From NCBI GenBank assembly GCA_965227045.1, contig OZ245718.1:3224001-3288000 (forward strand): 64,000 nt of DNA, in the 5' to 3' direction. Positions 17,195-26,499 of this stretch are shown here, piece by piece (the first letter of the stretch is position 1; each line of letters opens with the position of its first letter). Origin of the DNA: UBA10649 sp965227045 (GTDB lineage: Bacteria > Actinomycetota > Actinomycetes > S36-B12). Below the pieces are notes generated by a model. It saw nothing but the letters and a program-made list of their open reading frames with translations. It searched no databases and was not told the DNA's origin. The position numbers were made by a program, and so were the translations under genes.

Positions 17195-18340
17195 ATGAAC
17201 AGATCTGTGAATGTCCTCGTCGCAGTGAGCGTATCTGGGCTGCTGGTGGGAGGGGCAATTGCGCCTTCTGCATCCGCGCTCGCGGGATCGACCGACTCGA
17301 CGGTTACGGCCGCGGTTGATAAGGGCCTTCTGCGTGCTAAGCAGATCGTCGCTAAGTACGCAGCCAACCCCAAGACAATTGGGGTCACGACGAAACTCAC
17401 GAAGAAGCCTCGGACGGGTTTGACGATCGCATATGTGTACACGGGCACGTCGACGTCGCAGGTCGTGGGCGAGAACCTGGTTCAAGCCGCGAGCTTGTTC
17501 GGTTGGGACGTGAAGCTCTTTCCCGGTGCAACCACGCCGGAGAAGTATCAGCAGTTGATGTCTGCGGCATTGGACCTCAAGCCGACCGCAATTGTCAGCC
17601 CAACTAGTGAGCCGTCGGCCATGGGGCAGTCGATCATTCAGCGTTCGATCGATCAGAACACGTTCATAGTTTGCACGAGTTGCATCGAGGCGCCGCCCGC
17701 GAAGAACTGGAATACAAGAGGCATCTCGGGCCTGTCTCTGCCTGCGTTGCAAGGTCAGATCCTCGCTGCTGCAGTCGTCGCAGCGTCGGGGGGGACCGCG
17801 AACACGCAGGTAATCTCAGCTCCGCTGCTGGCGACGTCACTCATCACCACGGATACCTTCAATAAGTCGATGAAGGCGATGTGCCCAAAGTGCAAGGTGA
17901 CTGAGAACCAGTTCGCTGTCGGTGACGTAGGGACGAAGATTCCGGGCGCAATGGTCTCGATCGTGCAACGAGATCCTTCGGTCAACTGGATCGTTGGAAT
18001 TGGGGCGTTCCTGACTGGTGTCCAGCCGGCCCTGTCGACGGCAGGATTCGGCGGTGGCAAGGTTCAGCTCGCTTCCTACAGCGGCTCGCCGGCGAATATC
18101 GCGGCCCTGCGTGCTGGAACTCAGGCCGCTGAGGTCCCCAGCTCTCTGCCGATCAACGCTTACCGGGCGGTCGACGCCGTGGCGCGATGGGTGAATAAGC
18201 AGCCGCAGTTGACAACGTCCATTCCGCTCCAACTCCTGACAAATGTGAACGTCAACTCGGCCGTGTACGACTCGGCAGGTGTCTATCTCGCAGTCCCAGG
18301 CGCGCTCGACCAGTTCAAGCGAATTTGGCTGATGAAGTAG
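17195..18340 (+). CDS. ABC transporter substrate-binding protein, type A (copy 1 of 3)
   Basis: 381 aa from ATG 17195. Sec signal peptide (MNRSVNVLVAVSVSGLLVGG, then a PSASA cleavage region) without a lipobox cysteine. The body is a periplasmic-binding-protein-like fold of the sugar/BMP type. Two cysteine pairs are conserved in all type A copies: IVCTSCIEA and AMCPKCKV. It ends in LDQFKRIWLMK. The closest relatives in the window are at 30539 and 35333. The ABC ATPase and permease follow directly, so this is the cognate binding protein of the first importer. Three operators upstream suggest strong control. Confidence 0.88.
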   Translation: MNRSVNVLVAVSVSGLLVGGAIAPSASALAGSTDSTVTAAVDKGLLRAKQIVAKYAANPKTIGVTTKLTKKPRTGLTIAYVYTGTSTSQVVGENLVQAASLFGWDVKLFPGATTPEKYQQLMSAALDLKPTAIVSPTSEPSAMGQSIIQRSIDQNTFIVCTSCIEAPPAKNWNTRGISGLSLPALQGQILAAAVVAASGGTANTQVISAPLLATSLITTDTFNKSMKAMCPKCKVTENQFAVGDVGTKIPGAMVSIVQRDPSVNWIVGIGAFLTGVQPALSTAGFGGGKVQLASYSGSPANIAALRAGTQAAEVPSSLPINAYRAVDAVARWVNKQPQLTTSIPLQLLTNVNVNSAVYDSAGVYLAVPGALDQFKRIWLMK

Positions 18341-18345
18341 GCGAT

Positions 18346-18384
18346 CTGCAAGACGTACCTCTCCGCGAAGGCGGAAACTTGCAG
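18346..18384. terminator. Intercistronic stem-loop after binding-protein gene
   Basis: Nested inverted repeat: outer arms CTGCAAG and CTTGCAG, inner arms TCCGC and GCGGA. It lies between the binding protein and the ABC ATPase on the same strand, so it probably lowers transcription or protects the upstream message to give excess binding protein, rather than ending the operon. Confidence 0.5.
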
Positions 18385-18415
18385 TGCAATCACTCCACCT
18401 ATCTCAGGGAATCCC

Positions 18416-19945
18416 ATGACCACCGCTGTGCCCGCGCTCTCGGTTCGCGACGCCTCGAAGATCTTCGGTGGTCAAGTTGCACTGGATCACGTGAATATCG
18501 AGGTCGCTGCGGGCGAGATACGAGCGCTCGTCGGACAGAACGGATGCGGCAAGTCGACTCTTATCAAGATCCTGGCTGGCTTTCATCAGCCTGAGCCCGG
18601 AATTCGTGTGACCGTGGGTGGCGTGGAACTTGAGATGAGCGACCCGAGTTCCAGCGCGAAGGTCGGGTTGCGCTTCGTCCATCAGGACCTAGGTCTCGTC
18701 GCGGATCTAGATGCCGTAGACAACATTTCTCTTGGCAAGGGCTACGAGACAAACTTCCTGAAGTCGATCAACTGGCGTCAGGAGCGACGTGTCGCCCGCG
18801 AAGCGCTTGCAAGCTTGGGATACGACATCGACGTACGTCGGAATGTCGGACAGCTCAAGATGAGCGAACGCACAGCGGTAGCAATTGCGCGCGCGATGTC
18901 CGACCGCCAGTCGGACCCGAGGGTGCTGATTCTCGACGAGCCAACAGCAAACCTCCCGGTGGCTGAGGCCAGACGGCTCTATGCGTTGGTACGCCGAGTG
19001 GCTGCTGCGGGTATTGCCGTGCTCTTTGTCTCTCACCACTTTGACGAGGTGTTCGAGATGGCCGATTCGGTCACCGTGCTTCGTGATGGACGTCTCGTGG
19101 AGACTCGTCCTGTAGCGGGCCTCAACGAGGACCAGCTCATAGCACTGGTGATCGGCCGTGAGCTTGACGCGTTCGAACGCAACCCTGAGGCGCGCGCGCA
19201 TGGCGGGCCGATATTTGTTGTAGAGCACCTAAGCGGCAAGTCAGTCGCGGACGTCAGTTTCACGCTGCACAAAGGTGAAGTCCTGGGCATTGCAGGAATC
19301 ACCGGATCTGGTCGCGAAGACATAGCTCCGATGCTGTTCGGCGGAGCAAGTCGCCATGGACAGATAACCGTCGCTGGCGATGAGTTGCCAGAGCAGAGAC
19401 CGGACATTTCGATGGACCATGGAGTTGCGCTCGTACCCGCTGAACGGCATACCAACGCGTCGTTCATGTTGCACACGTTGCGTGAGAACGTCACGATCGT
19501 GGATCCGGCTCGCCACTGGAACAGCGGGGTTCTGCGCTACGGCAAGGAGCGCGCTGACGTGAGTGGGTGGCTCGAGCGACTCGACGTGCGTCCGCCGAAG
19601 CCAGAGTTCGCGATGAGCCAACTCTCGGGAGGGAACCAGCAGAAAGTCGTGCTTACGCGGTGGCTCCGTCAGGAGCCAAAGGTGCTCATTCTTGATGAAC
19701 CAACGCAAGGCGTCGACGTTGGTTCGAAAGCGGATATCCACAGATTCGTGGACGAGGCCGCCGCTCAGGGAACAGCCGTACTGGTCGTCTCGACCGATCA
19801 CGAAGAGCTGGTCCGCGTCTGCGACCGTGTGCTAATTCTTCGGCGTGGTCGCATAGTTGACGAGATCGCTGGTGCGCATCTCACGAATGACAACCTAACC
19901 GCGGCCACCATCGGGCGCGACTCCGCAGAAGCGCCAGCTGACTGA
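18416..19945 (+). CDS. Sugar-type ABC importer ATPase (two nucleotide-binding domains)
   Basis: 509 aa, typical length of RbsA/MglA-type fused ATPases. The N-terminal domain has Walker A GQNGCGKST and Walker B LILDEPTANLP, but its signature reads LKMSERTAVAIARAMS rather than LSGGQ. The C-terminal domain has GITGSGREDI in place of Walker A (as usual for the second domain of this group), an intact signature LSGGNQQKVV and Walker B LILDEPTQGVD. It powers import through the permease at 20001. A second system of the same type lies at 38896-41518. Confidence 0.93.
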   Translation: MTTAVPALSVRDASKIFGGQVALDHVNIEVAAGEIRALVGQNGCGKSTLIKILAGFHQPEPGIRVTVGGVELEMSDPSSSAKVGLRFVHQDLGLVADLDAVDNISLGKGYETNFLKSINWRQERRVAREALASLGYDIDVRRNVGQLKMSERTAVAIARAMSDRQSDPRVLILDEPTANLPVAEARRLYALVRRVAAAGIAVLFVSHHFDEVFEMADSVTVLRDGRLVETRPVAGLNEDQLIALVIGRELDAFERNPEARAHGGPIFVVEHLSGKSVADVSFTLHKGEVLGIAGITGSGREDIAPMLFGGASRHGQITVAGDELPEQRPDISMDHGVALVPAERHTNASFMLHTLRENVTIVDPARHWNSGVLRYGKERADVSGWLERLDVRPPKPEFAMSQLSGGNQQKVVLTRWLRQEPKVLILDEPTQGVDVGSKADIHRFVDEAAAQGTAVLVVSTDHEELVRVCDRVLILRRGRIVDEIAGAHLTNDNLTAATIGRDSAEAPAD

Positions 19946-20000
19946 CCAACCAGTTCGAAGTCGAGTGTCCGATTCCCGATCAGCAATTGGAGAGATTTTC

Positions 20001-20975
20001 GTGTCTGACGTTCAAGCGGAGCCCCGCCGAAGAATCAACCTTGGCTTCGAGCGATTCAGCGGCATCTACGTGTGGATCCTGCTCATCATTGTCTTCTCGC
20101 TTTGGATTCCGGACCTTTTCCTCAGCGTCGACACGGGCCAGAACGTGCTCAGCAACGAAGCCATCACAGCGATGATGGCGCTCGCCGTCATCGTTCCGCT
20201 CGCCGCCGGCGTGTTTGACCTTTCATTCGCGAGCGTACTGTCGGTTTCCGCTTGCTGGACGGCTTGGGCTCTTACGAATCACTACGGAATCGTGATCGCG
20301 GCTGGAGGCGCGCTTGCGATCGGCGTCACGGTTGGCCTAATCAACTCCTTCGTCGTGGTACGCCTCGGGGTCGACTCGATCATTGCCACCCTGGGCATGA
20401 TGAGCATCCTTGCCGCGATCGCCTACGTCATCACCAACGGCGGACAACTAACGATCCCCGAGGATGGGTACTACCCGTTTCTGGACTTCGGACGGACCTT
20501 GGTGTTCGGATTGCCGCTGCCCGTGTACTACGTGGCGGTGGTCGCCCTGATCATGTGGTGGGTGCTCGACTACACCCCGGCGGGGCGATATCTCTACGCG
20601 ACAGGTGGTAACCCGGTGGCTGCTCGCTTAGCGGGCGTTCGCACCGGCAAGGTCACCATGTTCGCATTCGTGACTACCGGATTCCTCTCCGCGCTTGCCG
20701 GAATCATTCTTGCCGCACGGTTGGGAATTGCTGAAGCCGCGATCGGCGCGCCGTACCTACTACCAGCGTTCACGGCGGTATTCCTCGGAGCGACACAGGT
20801 CCGACCTGGCCGGATGAATGTCTTCGGAACACTCATAGCAATCCTCTTGCTCGCTACTGGCGTCAAGGGCCTCCAGTTGGTCGGCGCTCCGTACTACACG
20901 ACCGAAATATTCAACGGCCTAGCCCTGATCGTCGCGGTCGCGCTCGCGGCCCGTACGGCTCGCAAACGCAGTTGA
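20001..20975 (+). CDS. Sugar-type ABC importer permease (RbsC-like)
   Basis: 324 aa from GTG 20001, preceded by TTGGAGAG; the in-frame GTG at 19965 lacks a comparable site. Around nine hydrophobic segments, starting with IYVWILLIIVFSLWIP, and the BPD_transp_2 family pattern VVVRLGVDSIIATLGMMS and GGNPVAARLAGVRTGKV (the coupling loop to the ATPase). It forms the membrane channel of the first importer. Hydrophobic positions match the second permease at 40454. It is followed with 38 bp spacing by a lipoprotein binding protein. Confidence 0.92.
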   Translation: MSDVQAEPRRRINLGFERFSGIYVWILLIIVFSLWIPDLFLSVDTGQNVLSNEAITAMMALAVIVPLAAGVFDLSFASVLSVSACWTAWALTNHYGIVIAAGGALAIGVTVGLINSFVVVRLGVDSIIATLGMMSILAAIAYVITNGGQLTIPEDGYYPFLDFGRTLVFGLPLPVYYVAVVALIMWWVLDYTPAGRYLYATGGNPVAARLAGVRTGKVTMFAFVTTGFLSALAGIILAARLGIAEAAIGAPYLLPAFTAVFLGATQVRPGRMNVFGTLIAILLLATGVKGLQLVGAPYYTTEIFNGLALIVAVALAARTARKRS

Positions 20976-21013
20976 TCCTCGAACTTCACCAGCCTCGAAC
21001 GGGAGTGACCGTC

Positions 21014-22147
21014 ATGCGAAACTCAATCCTCGGTGTCGCCACCGCCGTAGTCGCCACCATGGTTCTCGCAGGATGCGTGATGCCAGGTGACGATCCCAAC
21101 TTTGGACTTCGGGAGCCTGGTGTCGGGGAGGCGGGGAGCAGTTCGGATGGCGCAGCCGCAATCCTGGCGCAGTCTTCCGCCGCACCGACAACGATTGGGA
21201 TCGACACACCGCTCACGGCAAAGCCCGATGCGGGAAAGCTCATCGTTAGCGTTTCCGACGGGACGCCAGCTGATGCCACACTCACCAAGTCGATTGCGGC
21301 TGCGGCCGAGACTTTGGAATGGACGCTCACGGTCCTTCCCGTGGACGGGACCCCGGAGTCAGCTCAGGCTGCATTTGAGGAGGCCATTAGGCTCAAGCCG
21401 TCAGGCATTCACGTAACAGGTTCGCAGGAGGAGTTCCTTGCCGCCTCCCTGGCTTCTGCCGAGGAGGCTGGGATCCCGGTCGTATGCACGGGATGCGCGG
21501 GCGAGGAACTGGGATCCGTGAAGGACACCGCGATTGCCGGCCCCGCTCAGATGGACGAATGGGCACGGATGCTGGCGGCCTTCATTGCGCAGGCATCTAG
21601 TGGCGATGCGAGCATCGACTACATCACTCACCCGGCGTCTCCAGGGCTCGCATACTTCACAAACGCCTTTATTACCGAACTGCCTGAGTTCTGCCCAGTT
21701 TGTTCGGTGAATCAGGTCGCGTTCGATCCGTCGATCGATGTGGATGCCGCTAACGCGGCCGCAAACGCGGTCAGCGTCGACATTCTCGCGAACTGGCTAC
21801 TGACTGACGATGGCGCAGGATTCACTGGAGTGGAAGGGGCGCTCGACGCCGCTGGTGTTCTCGAGCAGGTCCAGATTGCGGGCAACATGGGCAGCGCGGA
21901 GAACATCAAGGGACTGCTCGACAAGACCCAGGCCGCATGGACGGCCTACTCAATCCCGATCGCGGGTTGGCGTGTCATCGACTCATTTGCGCGACTCTTC
22001 GAGGGCGGTCCAGCGTCGGACGCCCTGCTCCCGACTCAACTCATGACGCAGGATAATGCGGCGTCTCTCGTTCTTGACGATGCCGGCAACTACGTCGGAG
22101 TTGCCGACTATCAGGACCAGTTCACAGCACTGTGGAAGGTGAGTTAG
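21014..22147 (+). CDS. ABC transporter substrate-binding lipoprotein
   Basis: 377 aa from ATG 21014 (GGGAGTG ribosome site); a TTG at 20972 in frame overlaps the permease end. The signal peptide ends in the lipobox VLAGC, so Cys21 would be lipidated and anchored to the membrane. Periplasmic-binding-like domain distantly related to the type A proteins, with the two Cys pairs retained (VVCTGCAGE and EFCPVCSVN). It is a second binding protein in the same operon as the importer, and ends YQDQFTALWKVS, the ending type shared with the copies at 41608 and 53251. Confidence 0.87.
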   Translation: MRNSILGVATAVVATMVLAGCVMPGDDPNFGLREPGVGEAGSSSDGAAAILAQSSAAPTTIGIDTPLTAKPDAGKLIVSVSDGTPADATLTKSIAAAAETLEWTLTVLPVDGTPESAQAAFEEAIRLKPSGIHVTGSQEEFLAASLASAEEAGIPVVCTGCAGEELGSVKDTAIAGPAQMDEWARMLAAFIAQASSGDASIDYITHPASPGLAYFTNAFITELPEFCPVCSVNQVAFDPSIDVDAANAAANAVSVDILANWLLTDDGAGFTGVEGALDAAGVLEQVQIAGNMGSAENIKGLLDKTQAAWTAYSIPIAGWRVIDSFARLFEGGPASDALLPTQLMTQDNAASLVLDDAGNYVGVADYQDQFTALWKVS

Positions 22148-22216
22148 GCGGGCAGCGGATATCGAAGCAATCCGAATGAGTTCGTTGCCCCGGAGTTCGC
22201 CGAGTCGGAACCAGAG

Positions 22217-23296
22217 ATGAGGCCGGCCATACCGGACGGGCTTCAGGAGAGCAGCCGCGGCGTCGGGCCAGTTCGTGATGCCATCGACGTGCGACATCCG
22301 AACTTTGCGAGTTGGCTCCGCGACTGCGGCCTCGGCTCTGGCCCGGTCTCAGCGGTGGTGCCGTTGGCCGGCGGAACCCAGAATGTGATGTACGCGTTCC
22401 GCTTCGGTGGTAGGGACTTTGTCATTCGCGCAGGCCCGGAACATCCTCGTTTGGGTTCAGATGCGGCCATACGAAGAGAAGTTCGTGTACTAAGTGCTCT
22501 TGGCGACACTGGGGTTCCTCATCCGAGGATTGTTGCGGCTGTCAACGAAACAATCGATGCAGTTGGCCCGCCCGCGTACGTGATGGAGTATGTCGTCGGG
22601 TTCAATCCCGGAGTTGAACTGCCCGAGCCGTATCGCTCCAATCGGGGGCTTCGATACCGGAGTGGACGCGCCGTGGTCGACGCTCTGGCACAGGTGCACG
22701 CAGTGGACCCAGAGTCGATTGGACTCCAAGATCTCGGCCGGCCAGAGGGATTCCTTGCGCGCCAGGTTCCCCGTTGGCTGCATGAGCTTGAGCGCTACTC
22801 GGAGCTTCCTGGTTACACCCATCCGCAGTTGCCCGGAATCGAGGAGCTCGGCGAATGGCTCGGAGAGAATCGTCCAGACCAAGGAGAGCCTGCTCTGGTC
22901 CACGGCGATATACACCTTGCAAACCTCATCCTGACTCCGACTTCGGGCAAGGTCGCAGCTCTAGTTGACTGGGAGATGTCCACGCTTGGAGATCCCTTGC
23001 TAGACCTCGGGTGGCTCGTTGTCATGTGGCCACACGGGGAGGGGCCGCAAGTGCTCGAAACCCCGATCGGGTTGGCCGGTGGGCTTCCGCGTCCCGAGGA
23101 GCTCATCTCGTTCTATGCCTGCAACTCCGATCGGGATCTAAGCGCTGTCGAGTGGTACGTCGAACTGGCGCGATTCAAGCTGGCAATCCTCCTAGAAGGT
23201 ACCTATGCCCGGTCGCTCTCCGGACTCGCGAGCCCGGTCCATGGCGAGCGACTCCATTCCGCGGCTTTGCTGCTGCTCGCTAAGTCACGCCGTTGA
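22217..23296 (+). CDS. Phosphotransferase family protein (APH fold; LvaA/ACAD10-11 kinase-domain-like)
   Basis: 359 aa. Aminoglycoside-phosphotransferase fold: the nucleotide loop region AGGTQNVMYAF, catalytic HGDIHLANLI and the DFG-like metal site LVDWEMSTLGDPLLDLGW. It directly precedes an acyl-CoA dehydrogenase of the ACAD10/11 type (21-bp gap). In animals the two domains are fused, and in Pseudomonas levulinate catabolism the pair LvaA and LvaC phosphorylates a 4-hydroxyacyl-CoA and eliminates the phosphate. The same role is the best inference here; antibiotic resistance is unlikely. The ribosome site at this ATG is weak, so the exact start is uncertain. Confidence 0.85.
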   Translation: MRPAIPDGLQESSRGVGPVRDAIDVRHPNFASWLRDCGLGSGPVSAVVPLAGGTQNVMYAFRFGGRDFVIRAGPEHPRLGSDAAIRREVRVLSALGDTGVPHPRIVAAVNETIDAVGPPAYVMEYVVGFNPGVELPEPYRSNRGLRYRSGRAVVDALAQVHAVDPESIGLQDLGRPEGFLARQVPRWLHELERYSELPGYTHPQLPGIEELGEWLGENRPDQGEPALVHGDIHLANLILTPTSGKVAALVDWEMSTLGDPLLDLGWLVVMWPHGEGPQVLETPIGLAGGLPRPEELISFYACNSDRDLSAVEWYVELARFKLAILLEGTYARSLSGLASPVHGERLHSAALLLLAKSRR

Positions 23297-23317
23297 ACTG
23301 TCTGCGATGGAGGGGTC

Positions 23318-24589
23318 GTGTTTGAAGTGAGCCAGCGCGCAGACCATTTGGTCCAGTCCATGTCGCGATTCATGGAGGAGGAGGTGTATCCAGCTGAAGT
23401 TACGTTCGAAGAGCAGTGCCGCGAGAGAGCGGAGAGCCATGAGCAACCTCCCATACTGGAACATCTCAAAGCGCGAGCGCGGGAGGCGGGTCTGTGGAAC
23501 CTCTTCCTCCCACACGCAGAAGCAGGGCACGACCCGCTGCGTAATGTTGAGTACGCACCCATCGCGGAGTTATCGGGGCGCAGCATCAACCTCGCTCCCG
23601 AGGCAATGAACTGCTCCGCTCCTGACACCGGCAACATGGAGTTGCTCTCGCTGTTTGGCACTCCTGAACAGAAGGAGCGCTGGCTGAGGCCGCTGATGGA
23701 CGGGCTCGCCCGGTCGTCGTACGCCATGACTGAACCGCTGGTGGCGTCGAGTGATGCGAGCAACATCCAGACCACCGTAACCAGGCGAGGCGACGAGTGG
23801 GTCTTGTCGGGACGAAAATGGTGGATTACGGGCGCGCTTCGCGAGCGAAACACGCTGCTTATGGTCATGGGTATCACTGATCCGACGGGCGATGCTCCGA
23901 GACATCAACGGCACAGCATCATCCTCGTTCCAAGAGAAACTCCAGGGATCACTATCGAACGGGAACTAAGTTTCATGGGTCACCTCCCGTTCGAGAGTCA
24001 CGTGGAGATGACGCTGGACGATGTGCGAGTACCAGTAGCGAATATTCTGGGTAAACCAGGTGCAGGATTTGCCATGTCCCAAGCGCGCTTAGGCCCAGGT
24101 CGGATACATCACTGCATGCGCCTTGTGGGCGCCGCGGAGCGCGCGCTTGAGCTTATGATCGCCCGTGCCCGGGCGCGCACCACATTTGGCGTAGACCTCA
24201 TTGATCAGGGAGTGATTCGAGAGTGGATCGCTGAGTCCAGAATCGCAATCGATCAGGCTCGCCTCTATACCCTCTACACCGCGTACTTGATGGACACGGT
24301 CGGAAACAAAGCTGCGGCGAGCGAGATCTCGGGAATCAAAGTGGCGGTCCCGAAGATGGCCCTAGATGTGCTCGACCGCGCCATGCGAGTGTTCGGTGCT
24401 GGAGGATTCTCTGGCGATTACGTCTTGTTCAGCCTTTACGCCGAAGCCAGGAAGATCAGCATTGCTGACGGTCCTGACGAGGTACACAAGCGGGCAGTCG
24501 CGAGAACTGAGTTGCGGCGCTTTGATGGCCTCATGGCTCCGCGGCCGTCGGGCGCTGCGGCGCACCTCGCCCACGTGAAGCGGCTATAG
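23318..24589 (+). CDS. Acyl-CoA dehydrogenase family protein (ACAD10/11-like)
   Basis: 423 aa, GTG start after GGAGG. The FAD-binding central segment YAMTEPLVASSDASNIQ and the KWWITGA block are intact, and the C-terminal domain has FGAGGFSGDYVLFSLYAEARKISIADGPDEVH (read in parts), close to ACAD10/11 rather than to classical short-chain dehydrogenases. It pairs with the upstream kinase-like protein and probably works on the phosphorylated 4-hydroxyacyl-CoA or as a normal alpha,beta-dehydrogenase on a bulky CoA ester. It ends before an operator at 24658, so the following SDR is a separate unit. Confidence 0.9.
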   Translation: MFEVSQRADHLVQSMSRFMEEEVYPAEVTFEEQCRERAESHEQPPILEHLKARAREAGLWNLFLPHAEAGHDPLRNVEYAPIAELSGRSINLAPEAMNCSAPDTGNMELLSLFGTPEQKERWLRPLMDGLARSSYAMTEPLVASSDASNIQTTVTRRGDEWVLSGRKWWITGALRERNTLLMVMGITDPTGDAPRHQRHSIILVPRETPGITIERELSFMGHLPFESHVEMTLDDVRVPVANILGKPGAGFAMSQARLGPGRIHHCMRLVGAAERALELMIARARARTTFGVDLIDQGVIREWIAESRIAIDQARLYTLYTAYLMDTVGNKAAASEISGIKVAVPKMALDVLDRAMRVFGAGGFSGDYVLFSLYAEARKISIADGPDEVHKRAVARTELRRFDGLMAPRPSGAAAHLAHVKRL

Positions 24590-24657
24590 GTCCGCCCTAG
24601 TACTCAGAACTCCGGATCCGCTGAGCCGGTTTACTTTGGCTAGCCGGGGCAGTAGTT

Positions 24658-24673
24658 TAGGACGGACGTACCA
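24658..24673. promoter_or_regulatory. Palindromic operator TAGGAC-ggac-GTACCA
   Basis: Left half perfect, right half 4 of 6. The AGTAGTTTAGGACG context is shared with the operator of SDR copy 2 (5231). It lies 38 bp upstream of SDR copy 3. Confidence 0.65.
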
Positions 24674-24710
24674 ATTGTTCTTTCGCGAGGTGTCCTCGAA
24701 GGGGTAATGA

Positions 24711-25454
24711 ATGGGCCAGGCAAAGGTCGTACTCATCACCGGTGCCGGCCGCGGTCTGGGAAAAGCTTCAGCGGTCCGATTCTCTACTGCGGGTTATGTC
24801 GTCGTCGTAACCGATGTCGACCCCGCGAGCGCAGAGCAGGCCGCCCAGGATGTCGGAGGTCAAGCGCTCGGATGGGGGCTCGATGTTCGCGACCCTGCGC
24901 AGGTTGAGGAGGCGATGGCCCGTGTGGAGTTGGAGCTCGGCCGTCTCGACGTGCTCGTGAACAACGCTGGATTCAGTCGTCCGAAACGGACCCCTGAAGT
25001 CACGGAGGAGGAATGGAACAATCTCGTCGATATCTGTCTTGGCGGGACGTTCCGGTGTTCGAAGTTCGCATATCCGCTGCTCGCCCGGAACGGAGGAGCG
25101 ATCGTCAACATGTCGTCGGGTGCCGGACTGATCGGGCACGGCGACCGAGCATCGTATGCGGCTTCTAAGGCTGGAATCTTAGGGTTGACTCGCGACCTCG
25201 CCGTCGAATGGGCCAAGGACGGTATTCGAGTTAACGCAATCACGCCAGGCGTCTTCCTCACGCAAATGCTGCGCACCAACATCGAAGCAGGCGAATACAC
25301 CCCGGACCGCCTAATTGCTGGAATACCAATGCGTCGTCTGGGGGAGGAAAGTGAGATGGCCGAGACGGTCTTCTTTCTGGCCGATACGGCCACCTACTTC
25401 ACGGGTCAGACGTTGGCCTGTGACGGTGGCCTGACGATTGGACCCCATTGGTAG
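24711..25454 (+). CDS. Short-chain dehydrogenase/reductase (SDR), copy 3 of 3
   Basis: 247 aa. TGAGRGLG, NNAG, catalytic Ser in NMSSGAG and YAASK, and the C-terminal GLTIGPHW. A close paralogue of the copies at 1229 and 5342. Three near-equal copies in one regulon suggest either dosage or slightly different stereo- or substrate preference. NAD(P)-dependent oxidation is inferred. The alpha/beta hydrolase follows after 56 bp on the same strand and may be co-transcribed. Confidence 0.92.
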   Translation: MGQAKVVLITGAGRGLGKASAVRFSTAGYVVVVTDVDPASAEQAAQDVGGQALGWGLDVRDPAQVEEAMARVELELGRLDVLVNNAGFSRPKRTPEVTEEEWNNLVDICLGGTFRCSKFAYPLLARNGGAIVNMSSGAGLIGHGDRASYAASKAGILGLTRDLAVEWAKDGIRVNAITPGVFLTQMLRTNIEAGEYTPDRLIAGIPMRRLGEESEMAETVFFLADTATYFTGQTLACDGGLTIGPHW

Positions 25455-25510
25455 CCGGTCCTCCAGTCTCCAGTCTGTAACCCCATACTCCTCACACGAA
25501 AGGCAATAGC

Positions 25511-26314
25511 GTGCCCCGAATCGAAGCGAACGGCTGCAACTTCTACTACGAAGACGACAACTTCACCGATCCGTGGACGAGTCCCAGCACCGTGGTAATT
25601 CAGCATGGGGCTTTCCGCAGTAGCCGTTTCTGGTATCACTGGGTCCCCTCACTTGCTACCAGACATCGAGTGATCCGCCGAGACTTGCGCGGCAACGGTC
25701 GCTCGTCTGCCCCGAGCCAGGATTACGTCTGGTCAACAGAAGGCCAGGTAGAAGACCTCCTTGCGTTTCTCGACGCGCTCGGACTCGAGCGCGTGCACTT
25801 CGTCGGTGAGTCTCTCGGAGGGATCATTGGCGCGGCTTTTGCAGCAGAGCATCCCGAGCGCCTTCACAGTCTGATCTTGTGTTCTACACCTATGACGCTT
25901 ACTGAGGAGAAGCTGAATGGGCGCAGGATCCAGGAGTCCATCAGTTCATTCGTTGATGACCGATGGAGCGAGGGTGTACTTACCCCATTGGACGAGGCGC
26001 AGCAAGGGTGGGTGAAAGCGGAATGGAATCGCAACCCCAAAGAGATCATTGACGGCATCGTGAACTGGGCACCCTCCATCGATCTCTCTAACGACCTGCC
26101 GCGGATCAACGTTCCTACTCTCCTCATCTCGCCCCTCCGTAGTCCGCTGACCTCTCCGGAGGAGCAGCAGGAGTTCCATGAGGCCATCAGGGGGTCAGTG
26201 ATTGAGCCGATAGATGGATACGGTCACGAGCTGTACTGGGATCGTCCCGAAGAATGTCTGCGCGTGTTGAATGCATTTCTCGATGAGCGCGATCAGGCCG
26301 ACGCTCCTAGGTGA
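25511..26314 (+). CDS. Alpha/beta-fold hydrolase
   Basis: 267 aa, GTG start with AAAGG upstream. Oxyanion strand VVIQHGAFRSSRFW, nucleophile elbow GESLGG, catalytic His near the end in GYGHELYWDRPEE. The HG-x6 W pattern and length resemble the 3-oxoadipate enol-lactonase and meta-cleavage hydrolase group (MhpC, HsaD), which cut carbon-carbon or ester bonds, but no specific member is recognisable. It follows SDR copy 3 and precedes an operator at 26331. A ring-cleavage or ester hydrolase role is inferred. Confidence 0.85.
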   Translation: MPRIEANGCNFYYEDDNFTDPWTSPSTVVIQHGAFRSSRFWYHWVPSLATRHRVIRRDLRGNGRSSAPSQDYVWSTEGQVEDLLAFLDALGLERVHFVGESLGGIIGAAFAAEHPERLHSLILCSTPMTLTEEKLNGRRIQESISSFVDDRWSEGVLTPLDEAQQGWVKAEWNRNPKEIIDGIVNWAPSIDLSNDLPRINVPTLLISPLRSPLTSPEEQQEFHEAIRGSVIEPIDGYGHELYWDRPEECLRVLNAFLDERDQADAPR

Positions 26315-26330
26315 GGTCGGCGTCATGGAA

Positions 26331-26346
26331 CAGGACCCGCGTCCTA
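26331..26346. promoter_or_regulatory. Palindromic operator CAGGAC-ccgc-GTCCTA
   Basis: 11 of 12 consensus bases. It is 154 bp upstream of the enoyl-CoA hydratase that opens the beta-oxidation run 26500-30343. Confidence 0.75.
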
Positions 26347-26499
26347 GACGCTGTGCTAAGTTGCCGACACCGCGAACTCGTCAATTGGACGCGAATGCCG
26401 CCAGCGCCACCCACAGTGCACTGAGATCGGCCGCTCCGGCTGCCGTGGGTCAAGCGAATCATGCTCCGCTCGGACTGACGGCGAACTAAGGAGATCAGG

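Noticed and set aside
22217..23296. APH-fold protein as an aminoglycoside resistance gene
   Set aside because: Its partner is an ACAD10/11-like dehydrogenase and it sits in a beta-oxidation context, so a CoA-ester kinase role is more likely.
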